A stretch of DNA of 19,214 bases from Flammula alnicola (GCA_015499995.1 JADNRV010000655.1:1-19214); one strand, 5' to 3'. Shown: positions 9,413 through 19,214, counted from the first letter of the stretch. Notes: generated by a model from the sequence alone, not told the origin. Numbers and translations: made by a program.

Positions 9413-10015
9413 ATTTCCAAGTTAGTCATTTTTATACCCTCTCGGAAATAGCCGAACCTAAATCTAGAGTCATCTCGAAATGCCCTTCGAGTCAGACCGA
9501 GATTGCACAGATCGGGGCGAATCGGGGGGGAGGAAATCTCCCAAAACTTCAAATCCCAAATGCTTTCCGGGTTCGTTCCGCCACTTGGTGGGATTCTCGG
9601 CTAAAGTTCTTAGCAATAAATTGGGAGGAAAGTCATGCTGTGCAAATTTTGTAAGACCGATGTGTCTTCGGCATACGAGTCTTTGTCATCCTGGTTGGTC
9701 AACCAATGAGTACTGCGAAACGTAGTGACTCGGTACATTGTTCAATCCAGAGGCAGTGAAAGCGCAGTGAAGTGAATTGGAAGGAGCGACGGAGCTTTGG
9801 GAGAGCAAGTTGAGTTGGCGATGATCCGTTGGTGAATCATCGCCGAGTGTTTGGTCATACGCAGTCTTTACCAACGTGGAGCAAATAGAAGCACACAGCC
9901 TGGATCTTATCACGTGACATCGGCAGTTCAATACTGGTTGACGTCGCCACTGGCCTCGATATTCTCTCCACTTTTCACAACCTTCCCTCCCGTAGATCAA
10001 TAAGCATACATCGCC
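9413..10015. promoter_or_regulatory. Divergent promoter region between sHSP and CstF-64 genes
   Basis: About 600 bp separate the two divergent genes and must contain both promoters. I looked for heat-shock elements (alternating nGAAn/nTTCn units) and found only imperfectly phased pairs, for example near 9478-9492. There is a G-rich patch near 9514-9534. No clear TATA box was found for either gene. Confidence 0.45.
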
Positions 10016-11816
10016 ATGTCAAAAGTAGTATTCGGTACGTCGTCAGCGTTGCCGAAGAGGAGTCGCGTTGATGGCAGTGCGCCACAGTTGGAAATGTGCC
10101 CTACAACATGGCGGAAGAGCAACTCATCAATGTCTTCAGGTCGGTGGGGCAAGTCATTGGATTTAGGTATCGTCATCGCATAGCCTCCTCTTACGGGAGA
10201 ATAATCCTAGCTAAATTGTTCATGCCGCCCCGCGTGCAGACTCGTATTTGACAGGGATACCTCCAAACCAAAAGGTTATGGCTTTTGTGAATTCGCGGGT
10301 ACATCTTTACTTTCCTGTGTGCATGAAAACGAACCCTGTCTAACGTCAAATCCACCTTTTTACCACCTTGTCTCATGGATCCTTCAAATTTTGATCAAAA
10401 ACCCGTCGCAACCGTCAACTCTGCTATCGTCTGGCAAACGGGTCAACTTCAAAAAAAAAATTCTATGCTGAACGTAATCTTATCAAAACTATGAACCATC
10501 TCAAAACCTACCGTCGCCTGAATCTCGATCTCACGTCGCTCCTGCGCTCTCACCGATAATAAACGATGCATCATTCCATTGTTCTCATATATCGTGACCA
10601 AAATATTTATTCTCTGCGTGAATGGAACCATATGATCGTGCTCTGTCAAAAAAAAAACCCCGCCTGCGCTTCTCCCATGTGAACCGCCCAAATAGATCAC
10701 GAAACAGCACTTTCGGCCGTCCGAAATCTCAACAACGTTGATGTCGGTGGTCGGCCTCTCCGCATCGATCTCGCAGATTCAGATCCTTTCCTCGAAGGCA
10801 AGACTACCGTTAGAGGAGAACTTCTAGATGGAGGCTTCCCCGGTCCTTCTGAGCCTCGCTCGCAATGGCGCACACCTGGTGGTCGCGTGAACGATCCAGA
10901 GGCTTTCCTTGCCAATGTACCTCCCGGAATACAAATGCCCAAAGGATCCTCGGCTCTCGACAGCATCAGCCAAACCCTTGCCGGCATGGCGCCCAACCAG
11001 CTTATGGAAGTGTTAGCCCAAATGAAGGTAATCGCCGCACTTCGTTTCCCTTGGATCAACCGATATTGATAGGCTCTTCAGGCTTTCGTCATTACCCATC
11101 CCGACCAGGCACGGACATTGCTGATTAAACATCCTCAACTCTCATACGCCGTCTTCCAAGCACTCCTACTAAACAAAATTGTTGACTCTGTCATCCTAGA
11201 TCGCATGTTAGCATCATCGCGAGGATCAAGCGTAGGTACATCCGCCGCTCCTCCAATACAACAACCGCCCGTGCCGCCTGCTCGACCACCTATGCCTGTT
11301 CCTCCTCCACATCTACAACATCCTGGTCCTGGACACTACCCTCCGCAAATGCCTCCTTTCCCACCTCAAGCACTGCAGCACCCTCAACCAATGCAGGCGA
11401 TCCAACCACCACAGATGTCTATGTCTGCGCCGCCTGTCAGTGCCATGTTCTCGCATCAGCAACAGCACCTTCCATCACAAGCACCGCATATACCAGGGAT
11501 GGGTCAACCGCAATATTATCGTCCTCCACCACCGGCCTCGGCACAAGCGGGGCTATCATCCGCGGCCGGCCAGCAACCACCGCCACAACAGGCCCCAAAA
11601 TCGGCCGCTGCTGCTGCCGCCCCAGAAATTAGCGATACTCAACGGACAATGCTGATGCAGGTTCTTAGCCTCACGCAAGAGCAGATTGATGCCCTTGCTG
11701 AAACAGAGCGATCGGCGATTATGCAGCTCGTACGTGTTGATTTGATTATCTGGCTTTGGCTTACTGACATGTTTGCGTAGCGATCACGATTCATGGGTAC
11801 TCTGGGTGGAACATAA
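10016..11816 (+). CDS. RNA15: CstF-64 / Rna15-type cleavage stimulation factor subunit
   Basis: In the nucleus this RRM subunit binds U/GU-rich RNA near poly(A) sites and, with CstF-77/Rna14 and Pcf11, directs mRNA 3'-end cleavage. Exons are 10016-10034, 10088-10166, 10240-10298, 10696-11027, 11082-11729 and 11781-11816, giving 390 residues. All junctions are GT-AG and in frame. The RRM covers residues 4-80, with RNP2 (VFVGNV, 5-10) and RNP1 (KGYGFCEF, 44-51). The CstF-77-binding hinge covers about residues 135-200 (SISQTLAGMAPNQLMEVLAQ, then HPDQARTLLIKHPQL). A Pro/Gln-rich linker follows. The C-terminal Pcf11-binding helix bundle covers about residues 345-390 (MQVLSLTQEQIDAL, ending RSRFMGTLGGT). 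Introns are 51-73 nt except the third, which is 397 nt and lies inside the RRM. The start is supported by MSKVVFVGN. Confidence 0.94.
10299..10695 (+). promoter_or_regulatory. Long AG-free intron 3 of the CstF-64 gene
   Basis: This intron interrupts the RRM between RNP1 and the following helix (G|AT, Asp-53). It is 397 nt long, against 51-73 nt for the gene's other introns. The donor is GTACAT. The only AG dinucleotide in the whole intron is the acceptor at 10694-10695, although GA is frequent. The only clean CTRAY branch sequence I find is CTAAC at 10340-10344, about 350 nt before the acceptor. There are A10 runs near 10451 and 10650, and an AATAAA at 10558-10563. Read through, the frame stays open for 57 codons to TGA at 10469-10471. 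Confidence 0.85.
10558..10563 (+). terminator. Intronic AATAAA poly(A) signal
   Basis: This is a canonical hexamer inside CstF-64 intron 3, 86 nt beyond the in-frame read-through stop. T-rich sequence follows (ATTCCATTGTTCTCATATAT). Fungal poly(A) signals are loose, so the exact hexamer alone is weak evidence; the position relative to the stop is what makes it attractive. Confidence 0.4.
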
Positions 11817-12058
11817 ACTTGGGTAGTCGTAGTTCTTTTTTATGAGTACTGCTCATGCCTCGTAAATATTTGTCATGTCAAAAACCGTTGTTCATAAGCC
11901 ATACAACTTCGCATGTACATACTATAATCTTATTTTCTGCGTTTATATGATACCTGCATCAAAATCTTATCTTATCTCTAATTATATTTGTGTGTTTTTT
12001 CCGAGAGCGTTGTCTTCTTCGACAAGGCTAACGTGACTCGATCGATTAATTATTTTGG
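11817..12058 (+). other. CstF-64 3' UTR and ThrRS promoter
   Basis: This is a short tandem intergenic region. It contains AT-rich sequence with several TAAATATT/TTATAT motifs and a GU-rich tract at about 11986-12000 (ATTTGTGTGTTTTTT), of the kind that CstF-64 proteins bind as a downstream element. AT-rich sequence at about 12045-12056 could serve as a core promoter for the synthetase gene. Confidence 0.4.
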
Positions 12059-12193
12059 ATGCTCACTCTGACTCGAGTTCAGTCGTTTCTCCCTCGAATA
12101 CACCGCCCCAGATTAGCATCCTGCCACGTATTGTCCCCCCGCTTTTCTTATCGGAACTCATTGTCGACCCCCTCAAGTTCAAGAGCACTTGCC
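12059..12193 (+). other. In-frame upstream extension of ThrRS resembling a mitochondrial presequence
   Basis: An ATG at 12059 is in frame with the main ATG and adds 45 residues with seven Arg, two His and no Asp, Glu or Lys. It begins MLTLTRVQSF and is rich in Ser and Leu. This is the composition of a mitochondrial targeting peptide. The upstream ATG has a poor context (T at -3, C at +4), whereas the ATG at 12194 sits in gccATGg. Leaky scanning or two transcript starts could give mitochondrial and cytosolic enzymes. Confidence 0.6.
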
Positions 12194-15163
12194 ATGGCAC
12201 ACCCGACTGCCTCCTCTTCGCACCCGGTCCAGATCCCCGCGCTGGACAGCCCACACGCAGGCGATGTGAAGAAACCTAAAGATAAAAAGAAACTAGCAGC
12301 TGTGAGCGGACATCCACTAGAGGTGAGCTCGGACGCATTGTCAATCTTATACCTGCGTATGAGCTGTCCGCTGAACGACGACGATGACTAGTTGCAACCC
12401 CCTCCCGAGTTCTTTGATCATCGCCTGAAAATCTTCAACGAATTAAAAGCAGAGCATGACGCCTTCGTTGCAGGTACGGAATGCTTTATTATACAGTATA
12501 TTGCAAGTTAACAATGTTCGATCTCTAGCGCAACCAAGAGAAGAGATAATTGTCACCATGCCCGATGGTTCTGAGAGAAAAGCAAAAAGTTGGGAGACGT
12601 CTCCAATGGACGTTGCGAAAGAGGTCTCCAAGAGTCTATCGGAGCGAATTGTCATCGCCAAGGTACGCTAGGTTACTTGCGTCGCGTCGATACTCTGTTT
12701 TACGACCATTGCCAGGTCGATGGCAACCTGTGGGATTTGGAACGACCCCTCGAAAAGTCGTGTAAACTAGAGTTGCTGGACTTTGAGCACCCTGAAGGTA
12801 TGTAGGAATATCCATCCACACAAGAGATCGAGCCTTAATACGCTGTTGTCGTAGGCAAGAGAGTGTTTTGGCATTCATCTGCCCACGTTCTCGGAGAAGC
12901 AGCGGAAAGGCATTACGGTTGCCATCTCTGCCTGGGTCCTCCTACCGAAGATGGTTTCTTCTACGAAATGGCCATTGATGAACGGTAAAGATTTATATAT
13001 TATCAAACGATCTTTAGATACTCACTCTCACTTTGCAATCAAGGCCAGTAGTGAACGCGGATTATCCTGCCCTCGAAAAAGTGTCTGAGAGTGCCATCAA
13101 AGAGAAGCAGAAATTCGAGAGGCTGGTTGTGTCGAAAGAGAAACTCCTCGAGATGTTCAACGTGTGTTCTTTTTTATTTCTCAACGCTGAGAGGACATTT
13201 GCTCACATGTTGGACCAGTATAACAAATACAAGAAATATCTCATCGAAACCAAGGTTCCTGATGGTACTTCCACCACTGTATACCGCTGTGGTCCTATGG
13301 TCGATCTCTGCGTTGGCCCGCATATCCCGCACACCGGAAAGATTAAGGCTTTCATGATCACAAAGGTAATTCCTAATTTTCTTGATGGATATTAACTTTC
13401 TCTTACACGAATCTATAGAACTCTGCATCATATTTCCTCGGAGACTCGAACAACGACTCTCTGCAACGTATCTATGGAATTTCGTTCCCAGACAAGAAGC
13501 AACTAGCCGACTACAAGGTCTTCCTTGCTGAGGCTGCTAAACGCGACCATCGAAAAATCGGTAAAGAGCAGGAACTGTTTTTCTTCAACGACCTTAGTCC
13601 TGGAAGTTGCTTCTTCCTTCCTCATGGCACGCGCATTTACAACTCTCTCGTGGAACTCATGCGAGTGAGTAATCTTTGTATTTTCTTCTCGGATTGTTCT
13701 TTGATCTTACTTCATTAGTCGGAATACTTCAAACGAGGATACCAAGAAGGTTCGAGCTTCCCTCTACCCATCTGAACATGTCATTGACAATTGAAATACA
13801 GTTATCTCACCAAACATGTACAACAGCAAACTCTGGGAGACCTCCGGGCATTGGCAGAACTACAAGGATGATATGTTTATCCTTGACGTCGAGAAGGAAA
13901 AATGGGCCCTCAAACCCATGAACTGCCCAGGCCATTGCTTGATCTTTGACTCTCGGGATCGCAGTTACAAGGAGCTACCTATCCGAATGGCAGAATTCGG
14001 AATCATCCACCGGAATGAAGCTAGCGGAGCATTGACCGGGTTAACGCGCGTTAGGAGATTCGTGCAAGACGATACACACGTCTTCTGTATGCCATCGCAA
14101 GTAAGGGATTATCTGATGTTCCTCGTCTTTCCGAGGAATCTGATGAGGATTGCATACATTCTAGCTCGAGGACGAGATTAGCGCTCTTTTCGATTTCATG
14201 GAACATATCTACGGTCTCTTCGGGTTCGATTTCCATCTAGAGCTGTCTACGCGCCCAGACAACTATTTGGGCGAGATTGAAACGTGGAACGCTGCCGAAG
14301 ACGTAGGTTTGATTTTCTTCGACTAACCCGGCGATTGCTGATCCTATTGCACCCGAAAGCAACTTACACAGGCGCTCAACAAGTACTACCCAGGCAAGTG
14401 GGAGCTCAACCCAGGAGATGGTGCGTTCTATGGACCCAAGATTGATATCACCATCCGCGATGCCCTGCGTCGGTCCTTCCAATGTGCGACGATCCAGCTT
14501 GACTTCCAACTACCTGAGCGCTTCAACCTGCGATACCGCTCCTCGGATGAGTCTGTGATGCCTAGGCCAGTCATCATCCACCGTGCTATCCTCGGAAGTC
14601 TTGAGCGCTTCATCGCGATCATCACAGAACACTTTGCTGGGAAATGGTATGCATCTTCAATTATCTGGGGTTGGCTGAGACTTACTGCGTTTGTTAGGCC
14701 TTTCTGGATATCCCCTCGACAAGTGGTCGTCATTCCAGTTGCGGCCCCATACGTCCGTCGTCTTGCCTTCTCATCCTTATCAGAGCTATGCTAACAAGAT
14801 TCTCAATCATACAGAAAGACTACGCAGCGGAAATTGCTGGCCGTCTAGAGTCGCTGGGCCTCTTTGCAGACGTTGATAACGGTGAGAACACTCTGCCCAA
14901 GAAGATCAGGAACGGAGAAATTGCGCAGTATAATTTTATCTTGGGTATGCACCGCTATTTATCGTTATCTGTCTATTTTTGGCTGATACATATTCTCTTC
15001 TGTAGTTGTTGGCCAGGAGGAACTCGATGCCCGCTCAGTGAACGTCCGCAATCGCGATGACGTCGGCACGAAATCCAAGGGAGAGATGATCTCGTTAGAT
15101 GCTGTTGTTGAACAGCTTGTGGCCCTGAAGAAGTCCCGCAGTCTTGAAAACAAACTTGTGTAA
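12194..15163 (+). CDS. THS1: Threonyl-tRNA synthetase
   Basis: Charges tRNA-Thr with threonine using ATP, a class II enzyme with editing of mischarged Ser. Exons: 12194-12322, 12392-12473, 12529-12662, 12716-12797, 12855-12984, 13044-13161, 13219-13365, 13419-13664, 13719-13749, 13802-14100, 14165-14302, 14372-14646, 14698-14752, 14815-14944 and 15006-15163. All junctions are GT-AG and in frame, for 717 residues (762 from 12059). Domains in order: a basic N-terminus, TGS (about 72-143), N2 editing with HSSAH (149-153) plus C256 and H260, the catalytic core, and the anticodon-binding domain (about 600-717, ending NKLV). The zinc ligands C408 (MNCPGH), H459 (DDTHVFC) and H582 (IIHRAI) have spacing close to the bacterial enzyme. 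Motif 2 is [12 protein letters not shown] and motif 3 is [10 protein letters not shown]. Exon 9 is only 31 nt. No damage was seen. Confidence 0.95.
13162..13218 (+). other. Stop-free 57-nt intron 6 of ThrRS
   Basis: The intron length is a multiple of three and it has no in-frame stop, so retention would insert 19 residues ([13 protein letters not shown]...) between MFN and YNKYK in the editing domain. The family reads straight across this point, so I treat it as an intron. The donor is GTGTGT and the acceptor is GACCAG. Confidence 0.75.
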
Positions 15164-15426
15164 AATTTATCAACCAAAACTTTTTACAATTATATGTTGT
15201 GACTTTCTTGCTGCACACTCCGTCAGTTGGTTACCGCGAGCGTCGAAATCTAGGTTTCAGGAGTAGCACATTTCATTGCATCTGTGCCCAACTTTTGGGC
15301 ACTGTCTAATTTCTCAGACTGGATCTCGAGCATTCTGACGAAAATACAAGCGAACTATTTACGCTAATTATCCATTAGATGTATGTTAAATTACAAACAC
15401 CAGACCTAAAATAAAAATACAGGGTA
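15164..15426. other. Convergent 3' region between ThrRS and VPS15
   Basis: Only 263 nt separate the two stop codons of these convergent genes, so their 3' UTRs probably abut or overlap. The sequence is AT-rich near 15360-15420. I see no gene or terminator hairpin. Confidence 0.5.
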
Positions 15427-18400
15427 TCATGAATTTTGCTCTACTTGTTCCACTCTCCACACCTTGATCACGCCAGCGCGATCACCGCTAATGATACCCC
15501 CGCGGAATGGCGAATCTATACAAGCAAGGGCCGTTATAACGTCCTGATGACTTTTCAGAAGATTTTGTTGACTGTGCGTTATTAGAGATATCCGCTGAGG
15601 AGGACGATTTGCGGAAGTACTGGCCGGTAAACGAGGCCATGTTTCAACAAATGTTGTTGCACCACCATTTGTCGAGGTTGAGGTACTGGGAAAATGTCAG
15701 TAATGAAAGGGTTGCAGTAATATTTCCAAGACATTACCTGTATGACGGTTTCTCTTGCTCTGACTCGAGTCCGCTGATTACAGTCGTACGATCAAGCTTT
15801 CCAAGATCCCATAAACGAAGCTTCCAGTCGTCAGAACCTGTGATCATAAATCCACGTCCTCCTGAGCGAGACGATGTGTTGGGTTCTAGTTCGCCGAATT
15901 CCGATCTCTGAATTGTAGAATAGCCGCCAAAGTCGGTCCCAACCACCAACGCACGAACGTCGGGGGCAGGGGGAAGAGGAAATTCGTCCCTCAGAGATTG
16001 GCGCGACAGCTCGTTGAAGTCTCCATTATTCTGACGAGAGCGAACGAGGGCAGCAATTGCTGCAGCAGGCGTTGTCTCTGCATCCGTTCCTGATACTTCC
16101 TGAGATTCAGGAACAGGATCTGCCGGCGAACCTGTTCGTGTCACGAACGTCTCCACGAGCACGGCGTTCTCAATATCCCAAACTTCCACCAAATGTGCGG
16201 AGGAACGATCTGTGTTCTTCTTCGATGCCTCCAAGGCAACCATTATCCACTTACCCCGACCTTTCGAAGGATGAATAACACATTGGTGAATCCTTGCAGA
16301 TTTCCCGCCGGACGCAACACTAGCATGCCAGCTCTTAATCAAGAGCCCGAACCGTTTGTCCCACAGAGTAAGAACACCAGTAGATGTCCCAACCACGATC
16401 CAGGCTCTTTTCCGATCAATGCAGAGAGAAGTGATTGGACCATAATGACGCGGATTTTCCATGGTTTGAAGTACACGCATCGTCCTGAGATCCAGAACAG
16501 TAATCACAGAGTGTGTCGTGGCATATAGAAGATTTGACGATGAATCTGGGTTGAAAGACGTGTCAGCGAGCGGCCAGGGAATCCAATACTGGGTAAACCG
16601 ACCTGTATTGTAGTGCGTCATGCAGGTTATATATTCGCCAACATTGTCAACACGGTGTTCTCGAATTACCTGCAGTTTATTGTATTTGGGCAAAGCACCG
16701 CCCTGCGTGATGTGAACTCGGACCACATGCAGACTTCCATCATCTGCAGCGCTTGCGAAACAATGGACTCCGTCAAGAATGCATACACATTTGACTCTCG
16801 CATGATGTTGACCATATGTATGCCTTGGTTTGCTTGTTACGTTACGCTCCAGTCTTGCTGTGTCCCACACCTTGACTGTTTTGTCGTCCGATGAAGAGAT
16901 GAAGAACATATGATCAGGAGAGACAGCAAAGCCGGTAATAGCTTCAGAGTGAGATGTCATATTGGCAATGAGGTTGGCTTCGATTCGCTTCGTAGCTGCA
17001 TCTCGCGTTGAAAAACTCGGCCGAATTACATTGCGTCGTCGAAGAGGTCCTTCATGAACTCTGGGACCGAAGTCATGCTGGAGTTCACGATTATTGTCTA
17101 GATAAAGATTCTCCAGAAGATTGCTGATTCCAGGTTCTTGGCCGTCTTTTAATCGAGTGAATATTCATGAGAAGCCTGAAAGTTAAACAAGCTTACCATA
17201 AGTTGAAATGGCTAATTGAGAAGGATTACGCAGGGCGCGAGGTCCGCGCAAAGTTGTCGACATCGACATTGGTGACGACCTGCCAGATTCGTCAGGCGAC
17301 CCTTCCGATCGAATTTTGAAATGAGCTTCAAGTAAACCAGTTGCATTGGTCTTTGAAGAACCGACAGCAGGTGCAGCTTTCTGGCCATCTGTACTGCCAA
17401 CTTGCAGTCGACTGGCTGGGCGGAATGATACTGAATTGGTCGTCGACACGATTGATTCCGTAGGGCTTGGAGGCCGGTCGGGCATAAGACCAGGGGCAGG
17501 ACCCGTGCTAGGAACAGGACCAGCTGATAAAGAAGTCGTAGAGGAGCTTGCAACGGGAGATAAAGCACTGCGAACATCGCGAGGAGTGTTTGACACGCTC
17601 AACGAAGAAGCAGAGGCGTTAATTGTAGCCAGTCGTCTTCGTAGGTCTTCAAAAGGGGCTCCACTACCATTGTAATCACTATTCGGCATTCGATTGAGCC
17701 GCGAAGGGCTGAGGAGGGGTGTCCGGGATGTCGATGTTGTATTTGACCTTCGCGAAGACGTTGAGGGTATTCGAGAAGGTCAGTACCGGCATCAGTATGC
17801 CTAGCCTTGAGGAACACTGTCTGTGGCACTACGCCGAGTTTCTGCAGCTCGATATTCCCAACCACCTTGAGGCTCATTCCTGTATCAGGTTCAGAGTTGA
17901 GTCGAGATGCAAAACTTGACGTTGCGTTGGCAAGCTTGAGAGCATAATCTCGCAGAGCAAGGAGCTTGTTCTCGTCACTCGGAGTCATACCGAGCTGCTG
18001 GAGCTTTGTAAGATGGGCTTCGTCCCTAAACAACGCAAATTCAGTTGAAGGTCATAGAAGTTGGTCTAGTTCACTGACTCTTCCGATCTATTCCTCGCGA
18101 TGCCATTATTGCCGGTCTTACGCATGGATATGACGCTTTCTCGAGGAGACTCGACTTTTGCAGTAGCCCGTCTAGGCCCTTTCCAAAAAGTTGACTTCTC
18201 AGCCTTCATGGCCCACTGAACAGAGGCATCCAGAATTTGTCTCGGAAGCTAATCATGAATATAAGTTCCAATCCAAGATAGACACGATAAAAGGACGCAC
18301 TGGTGGCTTCATTGCACCGAGCAAACTCTGCTCGTCGATTTTGGCTACGTCTGACTTCAGGAAATGCCGTAATGATGGATACAGAATGCACCATATGTCG

Positions 18401-19214
18401 CTTGGAGGGAGGTGTTGCCCAGCAGATGTGATGAAAGCGGCCGCTCCTAATTATGATGATCCATGAGTTATGCTGATTCAAGGCGGATGCCTACTCACCC
18501 TGCCGTATCCAGATATTTGGATGATATAAGAATCCCAACGTTGCACTCATCAACTCCCATATTCGCATCTTCTGGAAGAGACCCAGTTCGCATAAGCTTG
18601 TCAGGGCCGATAACACCTTGGCCACAACAGATTCCTCCACATCTAATTATATGCAAACGTTAGTTCGTCGACTTGGTAATGACTTTCAGGCGGCATACCT
18701 GAAAGAGCCTGCACCAAGCGGCAGGATATACTCTCCAAAACTTCTTCCACCGGCACAAGCCGCTACATCTACGATGCTTTCGAAGAATGCGTATCGTAGA
18801 AGCCAATCTCTGTCGTTCAAATAGGTGATCATGTGACTCAACAAACACATCGTTCGTTTTCTGCCTGCCAAGGAAGATGCATAAAGACGAGATGTCATGC
18901 AAGACAGCTCGCTTGACTATGCTGGAAGGATCCATGAGGAGAGCAGAGAGATGTTCCTGGATGTGACTTTGTAGCTCTTGCATGCTTGCGTCATACGAAA
19001 TCTAGAACAGAGAGATCGTATGCAAGGAGAATAAATATATTGAAGGAACCAATACCTCAATGTTAGCATTCTCATATTCGTGGGCCTCCGCAGTTAACTT
19101 GAAGGCTCCGTGGGCCTTTAGAGCCTGTCCCATTTCAAGATACCGAACTGCAGTATCAGCAAGTTGTACTATGCATTGTGCATACGTGCATCGCACAGAA
19201 ACCTCAGGATCTTG
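15427..19214 (-). CDS. VPS15: VPS15, PI3-kinase regulatory subunit (C-terminal part; two frameshifts)
   Basis: VPS15 (p150, PIK3R4) is the pseudokinase scaffold that, with Vps30/Atg6, holds Vps34 on endosomal and autophagic membranes. The 5' end with the kinase domain is outside the window. Exons on the minus strand: 19214-19056 (partial), 19001-18699, 18642-18499, 18446-18301, 18248-18079, 18025-17801, 17747-17197, 17145-15738 and 15685-15427, about 1120 residues. HEAT repeats come first ([50 protein letters not shown]), then a Ser/Thr-rich linker. The WD40 propeller follows, with [34 protein letters not shown] and finally AGVIKVWRV before TGA. Two single-base gains, near 18843-18845 and 18716-18717, break the second exon. 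One intron (17800-17748) appears to be GC-AG. Frameshifts may be sequencing errors or real decay; the rest is intact over 1000 residues, which favours a functional gene. Confidence 0.88.
17748..17800 (-). other. Candidate GC-AG intron of VPS15
   Basis: No GT-AG intron joins the frame ending PQTVFLKAR to the Ser-rich frame beginning [11 protein letters not shown] 53-nt intron with donor AG|GCATAC and acceptor GCGAAG does. It contains a perfect TACTGAC branch site (17785-17779), with its A 32 nt before the acceptor and no intervening AG. Its length matches neighbouring introns (51-53 nt). The alternative is a sequencing indel. Confidence 0.5.

Noticed and set aside
9440..9600. Heat-shock elements in the sHSP promoter
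   Set aside because: GAA and TTC triplets occur, but not in the 5-bp alternating phase that heat-shock factor needs; no array of three units was found.
10299..10695. Retroposed insertion inside CstF-64 intron 3
   Set aside because: Two A10 runs suggested tails, but I found no flanking direct repeat, pol III box or inverted terminus.
12055..12279. Ser-rich open frame starting near 12055 in another frame
   Set aside because: It has no ATG start and overlaps the first coding exon of ThrRS, whose frame is supported by the family alignment.
17599..17800. Straight read-through of the VPS15 frame beyond KAR into [15 protein letters not shown]
   Set aside because: That frame becomes compositionally odd and ends at a stop, whereas the alternative frame is a typical Ser/Thr/Pro linker that joins the WD40 exon.

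Overview
The window looks like nuclear DNA of a filamentous basidiomycete, most likely an Agaricomycete. The genes are cut by many 50-60 nt GT-AG introns with CTNAY-type branch sites, and all recognisable proteins are conserved eukaryotic housekeeping products. I cannot name the genus. The left half (1 to about 8500) is gene-poor and decayed. The right half (8501-19214) is densely packed.

Layout. 933-2540 (+) is a frameshifted relic of an NRPS-type adenylation domain. 3511-4465 (+) is a small unrecognised gene. Its stop codon was displaced by an antisense insertion of a 1.1-kb tRNA-derived, poly(A)-tailed, SINE-like retroelement (3899-5029) with a perfect target-site duplication. 5045-8500 has no convincing gene. 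Then follow a small heat-shock protein (8501-9329, -), a divergent CstF-64/Rna15 mRNA 3'-end processing factor (10016-11816, +), a threonyl-tRNA synthetase with 15 exons (12194-15163, +; a 45-codon upstream extension from 12059 looks like a mitochondrial presequence), and the C-terminal part of VPS15 (15427 to beyond 19214, -), convergent with the synthetase.

The genes share no single pathway: stress chaperone, mRNA 3' processing, translation and membrane traffic. The notable signals are regulatory or structural. The CstF-64 gene has one 397-nt intron with no AG dinucleotide before its acceptor, a distal CTAAC and an internal AATAAA. This suggests a spliced versus prematurely polyadenylated switch, comparable in principle to known CstF-77 autoregulation. 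The sHSP gene has a uORF ending in an ATGA overlap with the main start. The VPS15 copy needs two +1 frame corrections within about 130 bp and a probable GC-AG intron. All splice models were built by hand from frame continuity and family similarity, without transcript data.
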